A stretch of 64,000 nucleotides of DNA from Enterococcus gilvus ATCC BAA-350. GTDB lineage: Bacteria > Bacillota > Bacilli > Lactobacillales > Enterococcaceae. The DNA lies in the NCBI RefSeq assembly GCF_000407545.1, contig NZ_ASWH01000001.1, forward strand, positions 248,001 through 312,000. Direction: 5' to 3'. Positions 44,479 through 54,439 of the stretch are shown here, piece by piece. The notes below the pieces were generated by a model that made no database searches, had not been told where the DNA came from, and saw nothing but the letters and a program-made list of their open reading frames with translations. The position numbers were made by a program, and so were the translations under genes. The first letter of the stretch is position 1. Every line of letters begins with the position of its first letter.

Positions 44479-46140
44479 ATGGAAGTATGGGTGGTAGTAA
44501 TTGGCATAATAGTGATAATGGCGTTCATTTTGACGTTAATGGACCTCTTTTTTAAGTATAAATTGCGTATACATATTCGGAAATGTTGGGGAAAAATTCC
44601 TCAACAAACTCGATTTGATAAAGAGGAAAGTTTAAAAGCGGCATGGCAGATTGAAAAGCAATTCCATGGATGGGAGAGCGAGATTGATGATTTAACTTGG
44701 TACGATCTGGACATGCAGGCGATTTTTGAATTAATCAATGGAACATATTCCAGTATTGGTTCAGAAGCACTTTATCAGCGCTTGCGAAATTATAATTTCT
44801 ATCAGTCAGGTGATTTAGAAGAATTGATTCACTTTTATCAAGATAATCCTGAAACCAGAGAGAAGATTCAATTTCATTTCGCTAGTTTGGGGAAGCAAGA
44901 TAATAATTTTACTAAGCAATATATTGCAAATGGTAAAAAAGAAAAATTAGGTAACTTATGGCTATACGTCCTTCTGGGTATGTTGCCGCTCATTAGCATA
45001 ATTGTACTTGTTACAATCAGTCCAGTCGGGATTTTTCTGCTATTGGGTTCGATCATGTTTAACGTCATTTTTTATATGATAAATAAGAATAGGCTTGAAA
45101 CCGAACTGGAATGTATGCGATATCTGGTTCAATCCATTTCATTAGCCAATAAATTAAGTACGATCGTTACGCCACTGCAAGATGAGATTGTTAAAAATGT
45201 TGCTCCACTGAGAGGGATTGCCAAGTGGGGATTTTCATTTCGAATAAAGAGTAATAGCGAGGCGGATATCGTATTTGAATACCTTAATTTGGCCCTTATG
45301 ATTCCTTTCATCTCATACAATTTTGTGCTTACCCGGTTGAGCAACTATAGTCAAGAAGCAATCAATTTATGGAAACTTTTAGGTGAACTGGAAGTCTCCG
45401 CTGCAATACTGAACTTTCGAACATATTTCCCTTCGACCTGTCAGCCTGAGTATGCTCAAGGTGGTATTCAAGCAGAAGATATCTATCACCCATTGGTGGA
45501 CTATCCTGTGGTGAATCCTGTTGATTGGCAAAAAAACACCTTAGTTACAGGCTCGAATGCTTCTGGAAAATCAACCTATGTTAAAAGTATCGCTATTAGT
45601 GCAATTTTAGCGCAAACAATTAACACGGCAATAGCAAGGCAGTTTACTATGCAGCCGGGGCATGTGTTAACATCAATGGCTGTTGAGGATGACGTTTTGG
45701 CTGGGGATAGTTATTTTGTAGCTGAAATAAAGTCGATTAAACGGCTGCTAGACCAAGTGGAAAAAGGAAAACGATGCTATTGCTTTATTGATGAAATATT
45801 AAAAGGGACGAACACGATTGAACGGATAGCTGCTTCTTCCAGTGTGGTCAAGTGGTTGAATGAGTATTCAAGCCTAAGTTTTGTAGCGACCCATGATATC
45901 GAGCTGACCGAGATGCTGAAGCAGTACTGCGAGAATGTGCATTTTGAAGAAACTATAGAAGAAGGAAAAGGGATTACGTTTGATTACATACTAAAACAAG
46001 GACCAGCAGTTACGCGTAACGCGTTAGCATTGTTAGAAGTAATGGATTATCCCAAAAAAATAGTAGATCTGGCACGGGCAGAGGCGCGTTATTTTGACGA
46101 ACAACGAACGTGGCCAATGAGTGATTGTAACGAGGAATGA
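44479..46140 (+). CDS. Membrane-anchored MutS-like ATPase
   Basis: The 553-residue protein has an N-terminal membrane helix (VWVVVIGIIVIMAFILTLMDLFF), a soluble part, a second hydrophobic pair (about 155-195, LWLYVLLGMLPLISIIVLVTISPVGIFLLLGSIMFNVIFYMI), a helical region, and a C-terminal MutS-type ATPase domain (about 335-553): VTGSNASGKSTYVKS (Walker A), FIDEILKGTNTIER (Walker B plus MutS-type loop) and FVATHDIEL. The mismatch-recognition and connector domains of MutS are missing and the smr nuclease of MutS2 is absent. Mismatch repair is therefore unlikely; an unknown membrane-linked job is inferred. It is a single gene. Confidence 0.82.
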   Translation: MEVWVVVIGIIVIMAFILTLMDLFFKYKLRIHIRKCWGKIPQQTRFDKEESLKAAWQIEKQFHGWESEIDDLTWYDLDMQAIFELINGTYSSIGSEALYQRLRNYNFYQSGDLEELIHFYQDNPETREKIQFHFASLGKQDNNFTKQYIANGKKEKLGNLWLYVLLGMLPLISIIVLVTISPVGIFLLLGSIMFNVIFYMINKNRLETELECMRYLVQSISLANKLSTIVTPLQDEIVKNVAPLRGIAKWGFSFRIKSNSEADIVFEYLNLALMIPFISYNFVLTRLSNYSQEAINLWKLLGELEVSAAILNFRTYFPSTCQPEYAQGGIQAEDIYHPLVDYPVVNPVDWQKNTLVTGSNASGKSTYVKSIAISAILAQTINTAIARQFTMQPGHVLTSMAVEDDVLAGDSYFVAEIKSIKRLLDQVEKGKRCYCFIDEILKGTNTIERIAASSSVVKWLNEYSSLSFVATHDIELTEMLKQYCENVHFEETIEEGKGITFDYILKQGPAVTRNALALLEVMDYPKKIVDLARAEARYFDEQRTWPMSDCNEE

Positions 46141-46155
46141 CCATTCAGCAGGCAG

Positions 46156-46190
46156 AAAGAATCTTCCTAAAAGCAGGAGGGTTCTTTTTT
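46156..46190 (+). terminator. Terminator after the MutS-like gene
   Basis: AGAATCTTCCT pairs with AGGAGGGTTCT (two G-T pairs) and is followed by T6. Confidence 0.75.
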
Positions 46191-46275
46191 ATGAGAAAAG
46201 AGATGATTTATTAGAATTTTTGAGCAAAACTCTCTATACTATAGTAAGCAATTGTTAATGAAAGGACGTGAGTAC

Positions 46276-48015
46276 GTGTTAAAAAAATTACTGGCAAATG
46301 TCGGTGAATATAAAAAGCAAAGTTTGCAAACGCCTCTATTTACAATGGGGGAAGTATTGATGGACGTGATCATGCCCTTGATCATGGCGGGATTGATCGA
46401 TAATGGAATCGAAAAAAGTGATTCGAATACGATCCTGCGCTATGGCGGTTTGCTTTTTTTGTGCGCGCTAATTGCCTTAGCAATGGGAACTTTGGGCGGG
46501 CGAACAGCGGCGATTGCTTCAGCTGGTTTTGCGAAAAATCTGCGCCATAATTTATTCGAACGCATTCAGAGTTTTTCTTTTTCAAACATTGATCGTTTCT
46601 CAAGTTCGAGTTTGATCACTCGTTTAACGACAGATGTGACCAATGTACAAAATGCGTATCAAATGGTGATCCGAATCTTGGTTCGTTCGCCCCTGATTTT
46701 AATTTTTTCGTTGGTGATGACGTTCCATATCAACCGAGAATTGTCCATGATTTATTTGGTGATTGTGCCGATCATGATCGTGGGGCTGGGCTTGATCATT
46801 CGTTTTGCCCATCCATTATTTGAAAAGGTTTTTCGGACATACGACCGTTTGAACAATGTCGTGCAAGAAAATCTTCAAGGGATTCGGGTCGTGAAGTCCT
46901 ACGTCAGGGAAGAGCATGAAGAAGAAAAGTTCAGACAAGTATCAAAGAAGGTCTATGATAATTTCACGAAAGCGCAACGGATCGTGGCATTTAATATGCC
47001 GCTTTTACAGATCGCAGTGTATACCTGTATGCTGCTGTTGTCTTGGTTGGGTGCTGAATTGATCGTAGACAAAGGGAATTTAACGACGGGTGAATTGGTC
47101 AGCATGTTCAACTACACGATGCAGATCTTAATGAGTTTAATGATGATGTCTATGACATTTGTGCAATTGATGATTGCTCGTACCTCTGCTGAGCGAATCA
47201 CAGAAGTCTTGAGTGAAGAAAGTGATTTGAAAAATGGGGACCAGCCGTTAACTGAAGTGCCGGATGGTTCGGTGGAATTTAACGACGTTTGTTTTAGCTA
47301 CAAAGATGATATGAATAAATTAGTGTTGGAGAACATTGATTTGACCATTGCTTCTGGTGAAGTGATTGGGATCGTCGGGGGAACCGGCAGTTCGAAATCC
47401 AGCTTGGTTCAGTTGATTCCTCGACTGTATGATGTCACCCACGGGGAAATCAAAGTCGGCGGGCATGATGTACGCAGTTATGATTTGGAGACACTTCGAG
47501 ATCAAGTCGGAATGGTTCTGCAAAACAATGTTCTGTTCAGCGGGACGATCACCGATAATCTGCGTTGGGGAGATGCGCGCGCCACTGAAGAAGAAGTCGT
47601 TCGTGCTGCGACGATCGCTCAAGCAGATTCATTCATCCAGGAGTTTCCAAATAAGTATGACACGATGATCTCAGAAGGCGGGAACAATGTTTCCGGCGGG
47701 CAAAAGCAACGCTTAACGATCGCGCGAGCATTGCTGAAAAAACCGAAAATTCTGATTTTGGATGATTCAACGAGTGCGGTGGATACAAAAACAGACCGTG
47801 CGATTCGTGAAGGCTTAGCCAAGGAAATTCCTGGGACGACAACTTTCATCATTTCTCAGCGAATCAGTTCGATCCAAGATGCCGACCGCATCGTTGTTCT
47901 CGATGATGGGAAAATCAACGGTATCGGCACACACGAAGAATTGATGGAAAGCAATGTGATCTATCAAGAAGTCTTCAATTCACAACAGAAAGGGTTTGGT
48001 GATCATGATGAATAA
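46276..48015 (+). CDS. Heterodimeric ABC exporter, subunit with degenerate catalytic site (pair 1)
   Basis: From a GTG at 46276 behind AAAGGA the product has 579 residues: six transmembrane helices (about 1-310) then an ATPase domain. Walker A is GGTGSSKSS, the signature NVSGGQKQR is canonical, but Walker B is ILILDDSTSAVD, so the catalytic glutamate is an aspartate. This pairing of a degenerate Walker B here with a good one in the partner is typical of heterodimeric multidrug exporters such as LmrCD and the enterococcal Efr systems. It overlaps its partner by 11 bases. The substrate is unknown; drug or peptide export is most likely. Confidence 0.88.
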   Translation: MLKKLLANVGEYKKQSLQTPLFTMGEVLMDVIMPLIMAGLIDNGIEKSDSNTILRYGGLLFLCALIALAMGTLGGRTAAIASAGFAKNLRHNLFERIQSFSFSNIDRFSSSSLITRLTTDVTNVQNAYQMVIRILVRSPLILIFSLVMTFHINRELSMIYLVIVPIMIVGLGLIIRFAHPLFEKVFRTYDRLNNVVQENLQGIRVVKSYVREEHEEEKFRQVSKKVYDNFTKAQRIVAFNMPLLQIAVYTCMLLLSWLGAELIVDKGNLTTGELVSMFNYTMQILMSLMMMSMTFVQLMIARTSAERITEVLSEESDLKNGDQPLTEVPDGSVEFNDVCFSYKDDMNKLVLENIDLTIASGEVIGIVGGTGSSKSSLVQLIPRLYDVTHGEIKVGGHDVRSYDLETLRDQVGMVLQNNVLFSGTITDNLRWGDARATEEEVVRAATIAQADSFIQEFPNKYDTMISEGGNNVSGGQKQRLTIARALLKKPKILILDDSTSAVDTKTDRAIREGLAKEIPGTTTFIISQRISSIQDADRIVVLDDGKINGIGTHEELMESNVIYQEVFNSQQKGFGDHDE

Positions 48016-49885
48016 ACGACCAGCACCCAAATCCGGTTCTGTAAAAACCATCAAACGTCTGCTGAAAATCATGGCAAAGGAACATAAAACACAGTTAGTG
48101 ATCGTCTTTTTTATGATCTTGCTGAGTGCCTTTGCCAATGTTCGCGGCTCGTTATTCCTGCAAGTCGTGATCGATGATTATATCACGCCGCTAGTTGGTC
48201 AGAACAATCCAGATTTCAGCGGGTTGTTAAAAGCAATTTCAACGATGGCATTGATTTATGTCGTGGGGATCATAGGAACACTCTCGTATAATCTGATTAT
48301 GGTAAAGGTATCAGAAGGAACTCAGAAAAAAATTCGTGATCAGATGTTTGAGCATTTAGAAACGCTGCCCCTAAAATATTTTGATTCAAATGCTGATGGC
48401 GATATCATGAGTCATTTTACCAATGATACGGACACCTTGCGACAGATGATCTCGCAAAGTATCCCGAATTTGATGATGGCGCTCGTGACCTTCATCTCGG
48501 TCTTTATCGCTATGTTCTCATTAAGTATTCCTTTGACTTGTTTTGTAATTGTTTCTGTTTCTTTGATGTTTGTGATGTTGCGCTTCATTACCAACCGCAG
48601 CGGGCGTTATTTCGGGGAACAGCAGCGTTCGCTTGGGCGAGTCAACGGCTACATTGAAGAGATGATGCACGGACAAAAAGTAGTAAAAGTCTTCAATCAT
48701 GAAGAAAAAGCGATGGAAGAATTTGATGTGATCAATGACCAGTTGCAGGAAAGTGCAGCTAAGGCCAACGCGACGGCGAATACCTTGATGCCGATCATGA
48801 TGAACCTTTTGAACATTCAATATGTGTTAGTTGCGATTATCGGTGGGCTGTTTGCGGTTTATGGTGTTTCTGCATTGACAGTCGGAATGATTGCTTCTTT
48901 CTTACAATTAAGCCGCTCGCTAAATGGCCCGATCAGTCAAATCTCGCAACAAATTAATTTCGTTATTATGGCATTAGCGGGTGCAGATCGAATCTTCCAA
49001 TTGCTAGATGAAAAACCAGAAGTGGATGACGGGTACGTTACATTGGTAAATGTCAAAGAAGTGGATGGAGAATTCGTCGAAACTGCGGAACGAACAGGAA
49101 TCTGGGCATGGAAACATCCTCATGAGGATGGAACGATTTCTTATGTTCGTTTGACAGGAGATGTCCGCTTTGAGGATGTTAACTTTGGCTATACAGATAA
49201 TCATTTAGTTTTGCATGACATTAATCTTTACGCTGAGCCAGGGCAGAAGGTGGCCTTTGTAGGCGCGACAGGTGCAGGTAAAACGACGATTACAAATCTG
49301 ATCAATCGTTTTTATGATATTCAAGAAGGAAAAATCCGCTACGATGGTGTGAATGTGAAGAAAATCAAAAAGAATTCTTTACGCGCTTCGTTAGGGATCG
49401 TACTCCAAGACACGCACCTATTCACAGGGACCGTGAAAGAGAATATTCGTTATGGAAATCTGAGAGCAACGGATGAAGAAGTTTATCAAGCAGCAAGACT
49501 ATCCAATGCCGATACATTTATTCAGCATTTACCAGAGAAATATGAGACGGTCATCACTGGTGATGGCGAAGGATTGTCACAGGGACAACGGCAGTTGCTA
49601 GCCATTGCCCGTGCAGCCATCGCTGACCCGCCAGTAATGATCATGGACGAAGCGACGTCAAGTATCGATACTCGAACAGAAAGCATCGTGCAATCAGGAA
49701 TGGATCGTTTAATGGAAGGGCGCACAGTATTCGTGATTGCCCATCGCTTGTCGACAATCCAAAATTCGGATGTCATCATGGTGATGGATCATGGACGAAT
49801 CATTGAACGAGGAGACCATAACAGTCTACTGGCAGAAGGCGGCATGTATTACCAATTGTACACAGGAAAAGTGGAACTAGATTAG
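48005..49885 (+). CDS. Heterodimeric ABC exporter, subunit with canonical catalytic glutamate (pair 1)
   Basis: The 626-residue partner (start ATG at 48005, inside the end of the previous gene) has a basic N-terminus (MMNKRPAPKSGSVKTIKRLLK), six membrane helices, and an ATPase domain with Walker A GATGAGKTT and Walker B VMIMDEATSSID. Its signature is GLSQGQRQLL with Gln in place of the first Gly, the degenerate half expected opposite the partner's catalytic site. A segment of about 40 residues before the ATPase domain (VNVKEVDGEFVETAERTGIWAWKHP in outline) is a known extension in LmrD/EfrD-like subunits. Confidence 0.88.
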   Translation: MMNKRPAPKSGSVKTIKRLLKIMAKEHKTQLVIVFFMILLSAFANVRGSLFLQVVIDDYITPLVGQNNPDFSGLLKAISTMALIYVVGIIGTLSYNLIMVKVSEGTQKKIRDQMFEHLETLPLKYFDSNADGDIMSHFTNDTDTLRQMISQSIPNLMMALVTFISVFIAMFSLSIPLTCFVIVSVSLMFVMLRFITNRSGRYFGEQQRSLGRVNGYIEEMMHGQKVVKVFNHEEKAMEEFDVINDQLQESAAKANATANTLMPIMMNLLNIQYVLVAIIGGLFAVYGVSALTVGMIASFLQLSRSLNGPISQISQQINFVIMALAGADRIFQLLDEKPEVDDGYVTLVNVKEVDGEFVETAERTGIWAWKHPHEDGTISYVRLTGDVRFEDVNFGYTDNHLVLHDINLYAEPGQKVAFVGATGAGKTTITNLINRFYDIQEGKIRYDGVNVKKIKKNSLRASLGIVLQDTHLFTGTVKENIRYGNLRATDEEVYQAARLSNADTFIQHLPEKYETVITGDGEGLSQGQRQLLAIARAAIADPPVMIMDEATSSIDTRTESIVQSGMDRLMEGRTVFVIAHRLSTIQNSDVIMVMDHGRIIERGDHNSLLAEGGMYYQLYTGKVELD

Positions 49886-49900
49886 TGACTTTTTTCGGAA

Positions 49901-49934
49901 GTGTGACTTGCATTTGCAAGTCGCGCTTTTTTTT
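49901..49934 (+). terminator. Terminator after ABC pair 1
   Basis: GTGTGACTTGC (49901-49911) pairs with GCAAGTCGCGC (49916-49926) through two G-T pairs and is followed by T8. Confidence 0.88.
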
Positions 49935-49967
49935 ATCGAAAAAAATATCTCTTTTAAATGGATATGA

Positions 49968-49997
49968 TTGGTACAAATCGGTGTATACCGCTAAAAT
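49968..49997 (+). promoter_or_regulatory. Promoter of the MDR oxidoreductase gene
   Basis: TTGGTA (49968-49973), an 18-base spacer and TAAAAT (49992-49997). Within the spacer CGGT and ACCG (49979-49990) face each other, a possible small operator. Confidence 0.55.
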
Positions 49998-50030
49998 GGA
50001 AAGAGAGATTTTTTAGAGAGGGTGTATATA

Positions 50031-50963
50031 ATGAAGCGTTTTGCGATAAAAGACTACGGGGTAGCGAAGGATGTAATGATCACGATCGAAGCAGAGCCCC
50101 GAACCGTCGATGCGACCCATGTTCGTGTAGAAATACAAGCATTTGCGATCAACCCTTATGATATCGCGCTTCGGCAAGGTGCGATGCGTGCGTTTCGAAC
50201 CGTGAAATTTCCTTACGTTTTAGGAAATGATGGTGCAGGCATCGTGACAGAAGTGGGCGACGCGGTCACGCATGTAACTGTGGGTGACGAAGTGATCGTT
50301 CATGCAGTCAGTGGTACTTACGGGGAGGAAATTGTCGTTCCTGGTAAAAAAGTAGTGAAGAAGCCCGCATCAATGACTTGGGAATCCGCGGCTGGTGCAG
50401 TGACACCTTGGCTGACAACGTATAATCTGACTACTCATTTATTGAAGGATCGGATTGGCGAGACAGTAATGGTTCAAGGTGCCTCTGGTGCAGTAGGCTC
50501 ATTGCTGGTTCAATTCTTAAAACATCAAGGAAAGAGGGTCTTAACTTCTGCCTCTAAACAAAATGAAGCACTTGTACGTCAGCTAGGTGCGGATCAATTC
50601 GCTGCTTACGACGAAGTGGATGCAGGAGAGGTATTTGCAGACATGGCAGATACAGTAATTGATGCCACTAAAGGTGGACGTGCCAGTGAGGCAGGAATGA
50701 AAATCATGAAGGCTGGAGGAAACTTCGTAGCGCTGAACGAGTTGCCAAAAGAGCAGAAGAAAGCTGGAAACTATGTTGCTTTCGGTCCATCCAAAGACTA
50801 TTCAGATGCCGAAGCGTTGACTGCATTGACAGAACTTTCAGATGAAATTCATGTGCCGATTGCGGAGGTACGTCAATTCAATTTAGCCAATGTGATCGCA
50901 GCGCATGAAACCGTTGAGGGGCATCCCGCAGCAGGAAAAATCATTATTAAAAGGATGGAATGA
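50031..50963 (+). CDS. MDR-family NAD(P)H quinone or alkenal oxidoreductase
   Basis: The 310-residue protein is a zinc-independent medium-chain dehydrogenase: N-terminal GroES-like domain (VEIQAFAINPYDIALRQG, VLGNDGAGIVTEVGDAVTHV) and Rossmann domain with the NADPH motif VQGASGAVGSLLVQ (about residues 148-162). Cysteines and the structural zinc lobe of alcohol dehydrogenases are absent, so a quinone or enone reductase role is likely. The substrate is not predictable. The start at 50031 is chosen over the in-frame codon at 50022 for spacing to GAGAGGG. The small gene at 50965 follows by one base. Confidence 0.88.
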   Translation: MKRFAIKDYGVAKDVMITIEAEPRTVDATHVRVEIQAFAINPYDIALRQGAMRAFRTVKFPYVLGNDGAGIVTEVGDAVTHVTVGDEVIVHAVSGTYGEEIVVPGKKVVKKPASMTWESAAGAVTPWLTTYNLTTHLLKDRIGETVMVQGASGAVGSLLVQFLKHQGKRVLTSASKQNEALVRQLGADQFAAYDEVDAGEVFADMADTVIDATKGGRASEAGMKIMKAGGNFVALNELPKEQKKAGNYVAFGPSKDYSDAEALTALTELSDEIHVPIAEVRQFNLANVIAAHETVEGHPAAGKIIIKRME

Positions 50964-50964
50964 T

Positions 50965-51288
50965 ATGGATCAACAAAAATGGCTGTTAGTAACAGCAAAT
51001 TTTGAGGGAACGGAAGACTTAGCCGATGGTTATTATCGGTTGCGCGCAGTAGAGGGCGGGGAGTATCAGCTAGCGTATTTAACGGCTGGACCATGTGGTG
51101 ACAAGCTGCCTCATCCGCAGGTGACCTTGCGCCAAGAAGGAAATCAAGTCCAACCAGTCCGTCTACGAGATTTAGAAACAAACCCAATCTTAAATTTATC
51201 CAAAGAAACGGGCGACGGCGAGAAGATCGAAGAGCTGACAGATCAGCTTTTAGACCGTTTCATAAAGATTAAAAACCTTAGTCTTTAA
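50965..51288 (+). CDS. Small protein of unknown function, coupled to the oxidoreductase gene
   Basis: The 107-residue product (MDQQKWLLVTANFEGTEDLADGYYRLRAVEGGEY...) looks like a small mixed alpha/beta protein without signal or membrane segment. No family is recognised. It starts one base after the oxidoreductase stop (ATGATATGG), behind AAGGATGG, so coupled translation is likely. An in-frame upstream extension to 50905 would overlap the neighbour by 59 bases and is rejected. Confidence 0.65.
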   Translation: MDQQKWLLVTANFEGTEDLADGYYRLRAVEGGEYQLAYLTAGPCGDKLPHPQVTLRQEGNQVQPVRLRDLETNPILNLSKETGDGEKIEELTDQLLDRFIKIKNLSL

Positions 51289-51380
51289 GCATTTCTTTAG
51301 TATTTCGCTGTTGAAAAGGGATACAATTGTGACAAATCGTTAGGAATGTCAAAAAAGGTGATTTCAGGCACTCACTAGAA

Positions 51381-51410
51381 TTGAAATTAGCCGAAATTCC
51401 ATGCTACATT
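51381..51410 (+). promoter_or_regulatory. Promoter of the yhgE gene
   Basis: TTGAAA (51381-51386), an 18-base spacer and TACATT (51405-51410), 32 bases before the ATG at 51443. Confidence 0.6.
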
Positions 51411-51442
51411 AGTTCAGCGAGAAAAAATAGTAGGTGAAATCA

Positions 51443-54178
51443 ATGAAAGTTATTCAATCTCTTAAACATACGTGGCGTCTTTTTTTATTAGACTGGCGCC
51501 GAATTTTTAAAAACCCGATCGCTGTTTTGTTAATGGCAGCATTAATCATCATTCCATCATTGTATGCCTGGTTTAATATCAAGGCACTTTGGGACCCGTA
51601 TTCCAATACTGGGGAGCTTCCAATCGCCGTATACAGTGCGGATGCTGGAGCAAAATTCCAAGACAAGGATGTAGAAATCGGGAATGAAGTCATCAAAAAT
51701 CTTCATGAGAACAAGCAACTAGGTTGGCGTTTTGTCGATTCAAAAAAAGAAGTGGTGGACGGTGTCCGGTCCGGCAAGTATTACGCGGGGATCTATTTAC
51801 CAAAAGAATTTTCCAAAGATCTGCTGAGTTTTACTACCGGAGATATACAAAAGCCGAAGATCGAATATTATTTGAACCAAAAAATCAATGCGATCGCACC
51901 GAAAATTACCGACAAGGGAGCTGGCTCGATCCAGCAAGAAATCAGTCAAGAATTTATCAAAACGGCTAGTTCAACATTGTTAAAGGTTTTTAATGAGATT
52001 GGCTACAACATTGATGAAAATTTAGTCAGCATTAATAAAGTAAAAAATCTGATTTTGACAACCAATGATAATTTGGGCGAAATCGATAAATACACACAAG
52101 AAGTAGTTGAAGTTCAAGGAAAATTACCGGAATTAAAGGACAAGCTGGCAAAAGCCAATGAATTGCAGGCATACTTGCCGCAAGTTGATGAAATGGGCCA
52201 AAAATTGATCGCATTGAATCAAAAAATGCCGGAGATCAAACAACAGGCAAGTGTGATTTTAACCTTGCAGCAAAAAATACCAGAGATTCAACAGGCGGGA
52301 AATCAATTGGCGCAAGTGGATAGTGACTTTGCCCAAATCGAAAAAACGCTGAATGACGGCATCAACGAAGCCAAGCAAGGGTTAACGATCATCCAGCAAG
52401 TCCAAACGATTCTGCCAGACATTCAAAAATTAGGCAATCAAGCGAACGACTTAGCCTCTACGACAAAAGACGGTGCTGAAAAATTGAAGACAGCTGTTCC
52501 AAGTATCTCAAGCAGTGTTCAAGTGACGCTGGAGTCGATTGGTCAGGTGGCAACAACAACACAATCTATTACGAGTGATTTATCTGCTTTGTTAGATAAA
52601 GAAGAATTGACACCGGATGAAAAAGCGCACATTGGTTCTATCATTAATGATTTTAGAAACAATTTGGCTGACCAACAATCAGCTATTGATAAGCTCACCC
52701 AATTTTTGAATGATTTGAAGAAAACTGCGGATGATAATGGCAATGCAGAAGCAAGTCAAAATTTGGGAACTATTATTGGACAACTTGGAGATTTGAGGAA
52801 TTCCTTAGGAGATTTAAGTAATCGGTTTGATCATTTGAATGATTTGGTTCAAAACAGTACACCTCAAGAGGCTAAACAATATTTAGGTAAAATCAACAAT
52901 GCTGCAGGTGAAATAGCGAAGTTTGTCAACAGCATCAATCCACAGCAAATTGGACAAACGGTCAACACGATCCTTGATAAATTGATAGCGACGATTACTA
53001 CTGCGCAAGGCGTTTTGAATCAAGCACAGCAAATTGATTTTGCTTCTCTGCTGAACTCTACTGAGGGAACTGTCAGCAATGCCATTGCCTTCTTAGAGAA
53101 ATATCAAAAACAATTGCCAGCAATTGGTCAAGAAGTGCACGATGCAAACGTACTATTAAATGGTCATATGAACGATATCGTTAATGGTATCAATACCGGC
53201 GTAGATCTTTACAACAATGAATTGCCCGTTGTCGAACAGAAATTAGGATTGGCTGCGGACTTTATGCAGAATGATTGGCCGGGTGTGAAAAGCGATCTAA
53301 CAGGCGGATTAAAAGTAGCGAATGATAAAATGCCCGAGGTAGAAAGTGCTCTGAACCTTGCGACAGATCTGATCAAAAATGATTACCCATCCTTGCGTGC
53401 AGGAATTCAAAAAGCTGCCAATGCAATCCAACAAGGGGATCAAACGATCGACTTTGGTCAAGTCTTGAAACTGTTGAAGCTGGACGCGCAAAAAGAGAGT
53501 GATTTCTTTACGACACCGGTAGATCTGCAAACCAATACGATGTATCCAATCGAGAATAACGGTTCTGCCAGTACCCCATTCTATACCGCTTTGTGTTTAT
53601 GGGTGGGCGCAGTATTATTCTCAAGTGTTACGACCACAGAATTTTTCTTAGACAAAAAGGACCGCGGCAAATACACGAAACGTGAACAATTTGGTGCTCG
53701 TATGCTGACTTATTTAGTCGTAAGCATTGGGCAAGCGTTGATTGTAACGCTAGGAAATATGTTCTTATTAGGTGTTTATGTCAAGAACCCCGTGTATAGT
53801 GTGCTTTTTGCGGTGCTAGTGGCTTTAGCCTTCATGATGATCGTCTATACACTCGTCGGATTGTTCGGCACAGTCGGTAAGGGGATCGCGATTATTATCC
53901 TTGTCCTCTCCATTTCCGGAGGCGGGGGGAATTACCCGATTCAAGTATCAGGGAAGTTCTTCCAGGCAGTCAATCCGTGGTTGCCGTTCACTCACGCGGT
54001 CAACTTGTTACGCGAGAGTGCGGGCGGAATTTATTGGCCAAATGCGACAGGAGATATTCTTATTATGATCGGATTATTCGTAGTGTTCGGTATTTTAGGA
54101 ACATGGGCATATCCAGTGCTGCAACCGCATTTGACGAAGCTGACGAAAGTCGCTCATGAAAGTAAAATATTCCATTAA
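51443..54178 (+). CDS. yhgE: YhgE/Pip-family membrane protein
   Basis: The 911-residue protein has one N-terminal membrane helix ([30 protein letters not shown]), a very long outside region (about 55-700) that is largely helical and coiled-coil, rich in Gln, Asn, Leu and Lys, and a C-terminal block of about five helices typical of ABC-2-type permeases ([70 protein letters not shown] and so on). The family includes the lactococcal phage infection protein Pip, a receptor for c2-type phages, and Bacillus YueB/YhgE relatives. It has its own promoter and terminator. Its normal cellular role is unclear. Confidence 0.88.
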   Translation: MKVIQSLKHTWRLFLLDWRRIFKNPIAVLLMAALIIIPSLYAWFNIKALWDPYSNTGELPIAVYSADAGAKFQDKDVEIGNEVIKNLHENKQLGWRFVDSKKEVVDGVRSGKYYAGIYLPKEFSKDLLSFTTGDIQKPKIEYYLNQKINAIAPKITDKGAGSIQQEISQEFIKTASSTLLKVFNEIGYNIDENLVSINKVKNLILTTNDNLGEIDKYTQEVVEVQGKLPELKDKLAKANELQAYLPQVDEMGQKLIALNQKMPEIKQQASVILTLQQKIPEIQQAGNQLAQVDSDFAQIEKTLNDGINEAKQGLTIIQQVQTILPDIQKLGNQANDLASTTKDGAEKLKTAVPSISSSVQVTLESIGQVATTTQSITSDLSALLDKEELTPDEKAHIGSIINDFRNNLADQQSAIDKLTQFLNDLKKTADDNGNAEASQNLGTIIGQLGDLRNSLGDLSNRFDHLNDLVQNSTPQEAKQYLGKINNAAGEIAKFVNSINPQQIGQTVNTILDKLIATITTAQGVLNQAQQIDFASLLNSTEGTVSNAIAFLEKYQKQLPAIGQEVHDANVLLNGHMNDIVNGINTGVDLYNNELPVVEQKLGLAADFMQNDWPGVKSDLTGGLKVANDKMPEVESALNLATDLIKNDYPSLRAGIQKAANAIQQGDQTIDFGQVLKLLKLDAQKESDFFTTPVDLQTNTMYPIENNGSASTPFYTALCLWVGAVLFSSVTTTEFFLDKKDRGKYTKREQFGARMLTYLVVSIGQALIVTLGNMFLLGVYVKNPVYSVLFAVLVALAFMMIVYTLVGLFGTVGKGIAIIILVLSISGGGGNYPIQVSGKFFQAVNPWLPFTHAVNLLRESAGGIYWPNATGDILIMIGLFVVFGILGTWAYPVLQPHLTKLTKVAHESKIFH

Positions 54179-54183
54179 AAATG

Positions 54184-54226
54184 AACAGGTGAGACAACAG
54201 CGTATTACTGTTGTTTTGCCTGTTTT
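54184..54226 (+). terminator. Terminator after yhgE
   Basis: AACAGG...ACAACAG pairs with CTGTTGT...CCTGTT in a two-part stem and is followed by TTTTCG. Confidence 0.75.
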
Positions 54227-54267
54227 CGTGTTTTACTAAGGGTACGAAAAGTCGTTGAAAAAAGTCA

Positions 54268-54296
54268 TTGACATTTGGTTGGAGTGCGAGTAATAT
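54268..54296 (+). promoter_or_regulatory. Strong promoter of kimA
   Basis: Consensus TTGACA (54268-54273), 17-base spacer and TAATAT (54291-54296). The leader of about 137 bases contains an AAAAGA/TCTTTT pairing near 54337-54352 but nothing that I recognise as the ydaO-type c-di-AMP riboswitch. Confidence 0.75.
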
Positions 54297-54439
54297 TTCG
54301 CTTGTTTGCATTTTTTTTAAGGGCGTTTATAGCGAATAAAAGAAGATCTTTTTCCATTTTTTTCGATTGGGAAATCGGTGCATGCAAAAGACAATAATAT
54401 CTTGAAAAAATACATTAATAGGAACAAGGAGTGAGTCTA

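Noticed and set aside
44479..46140. Mismatch repair MutS or MutS2
   Set aside because: It lacks the mismatch-binding, connector and smr domains and has membrane helices; only the ATPase core is shared.
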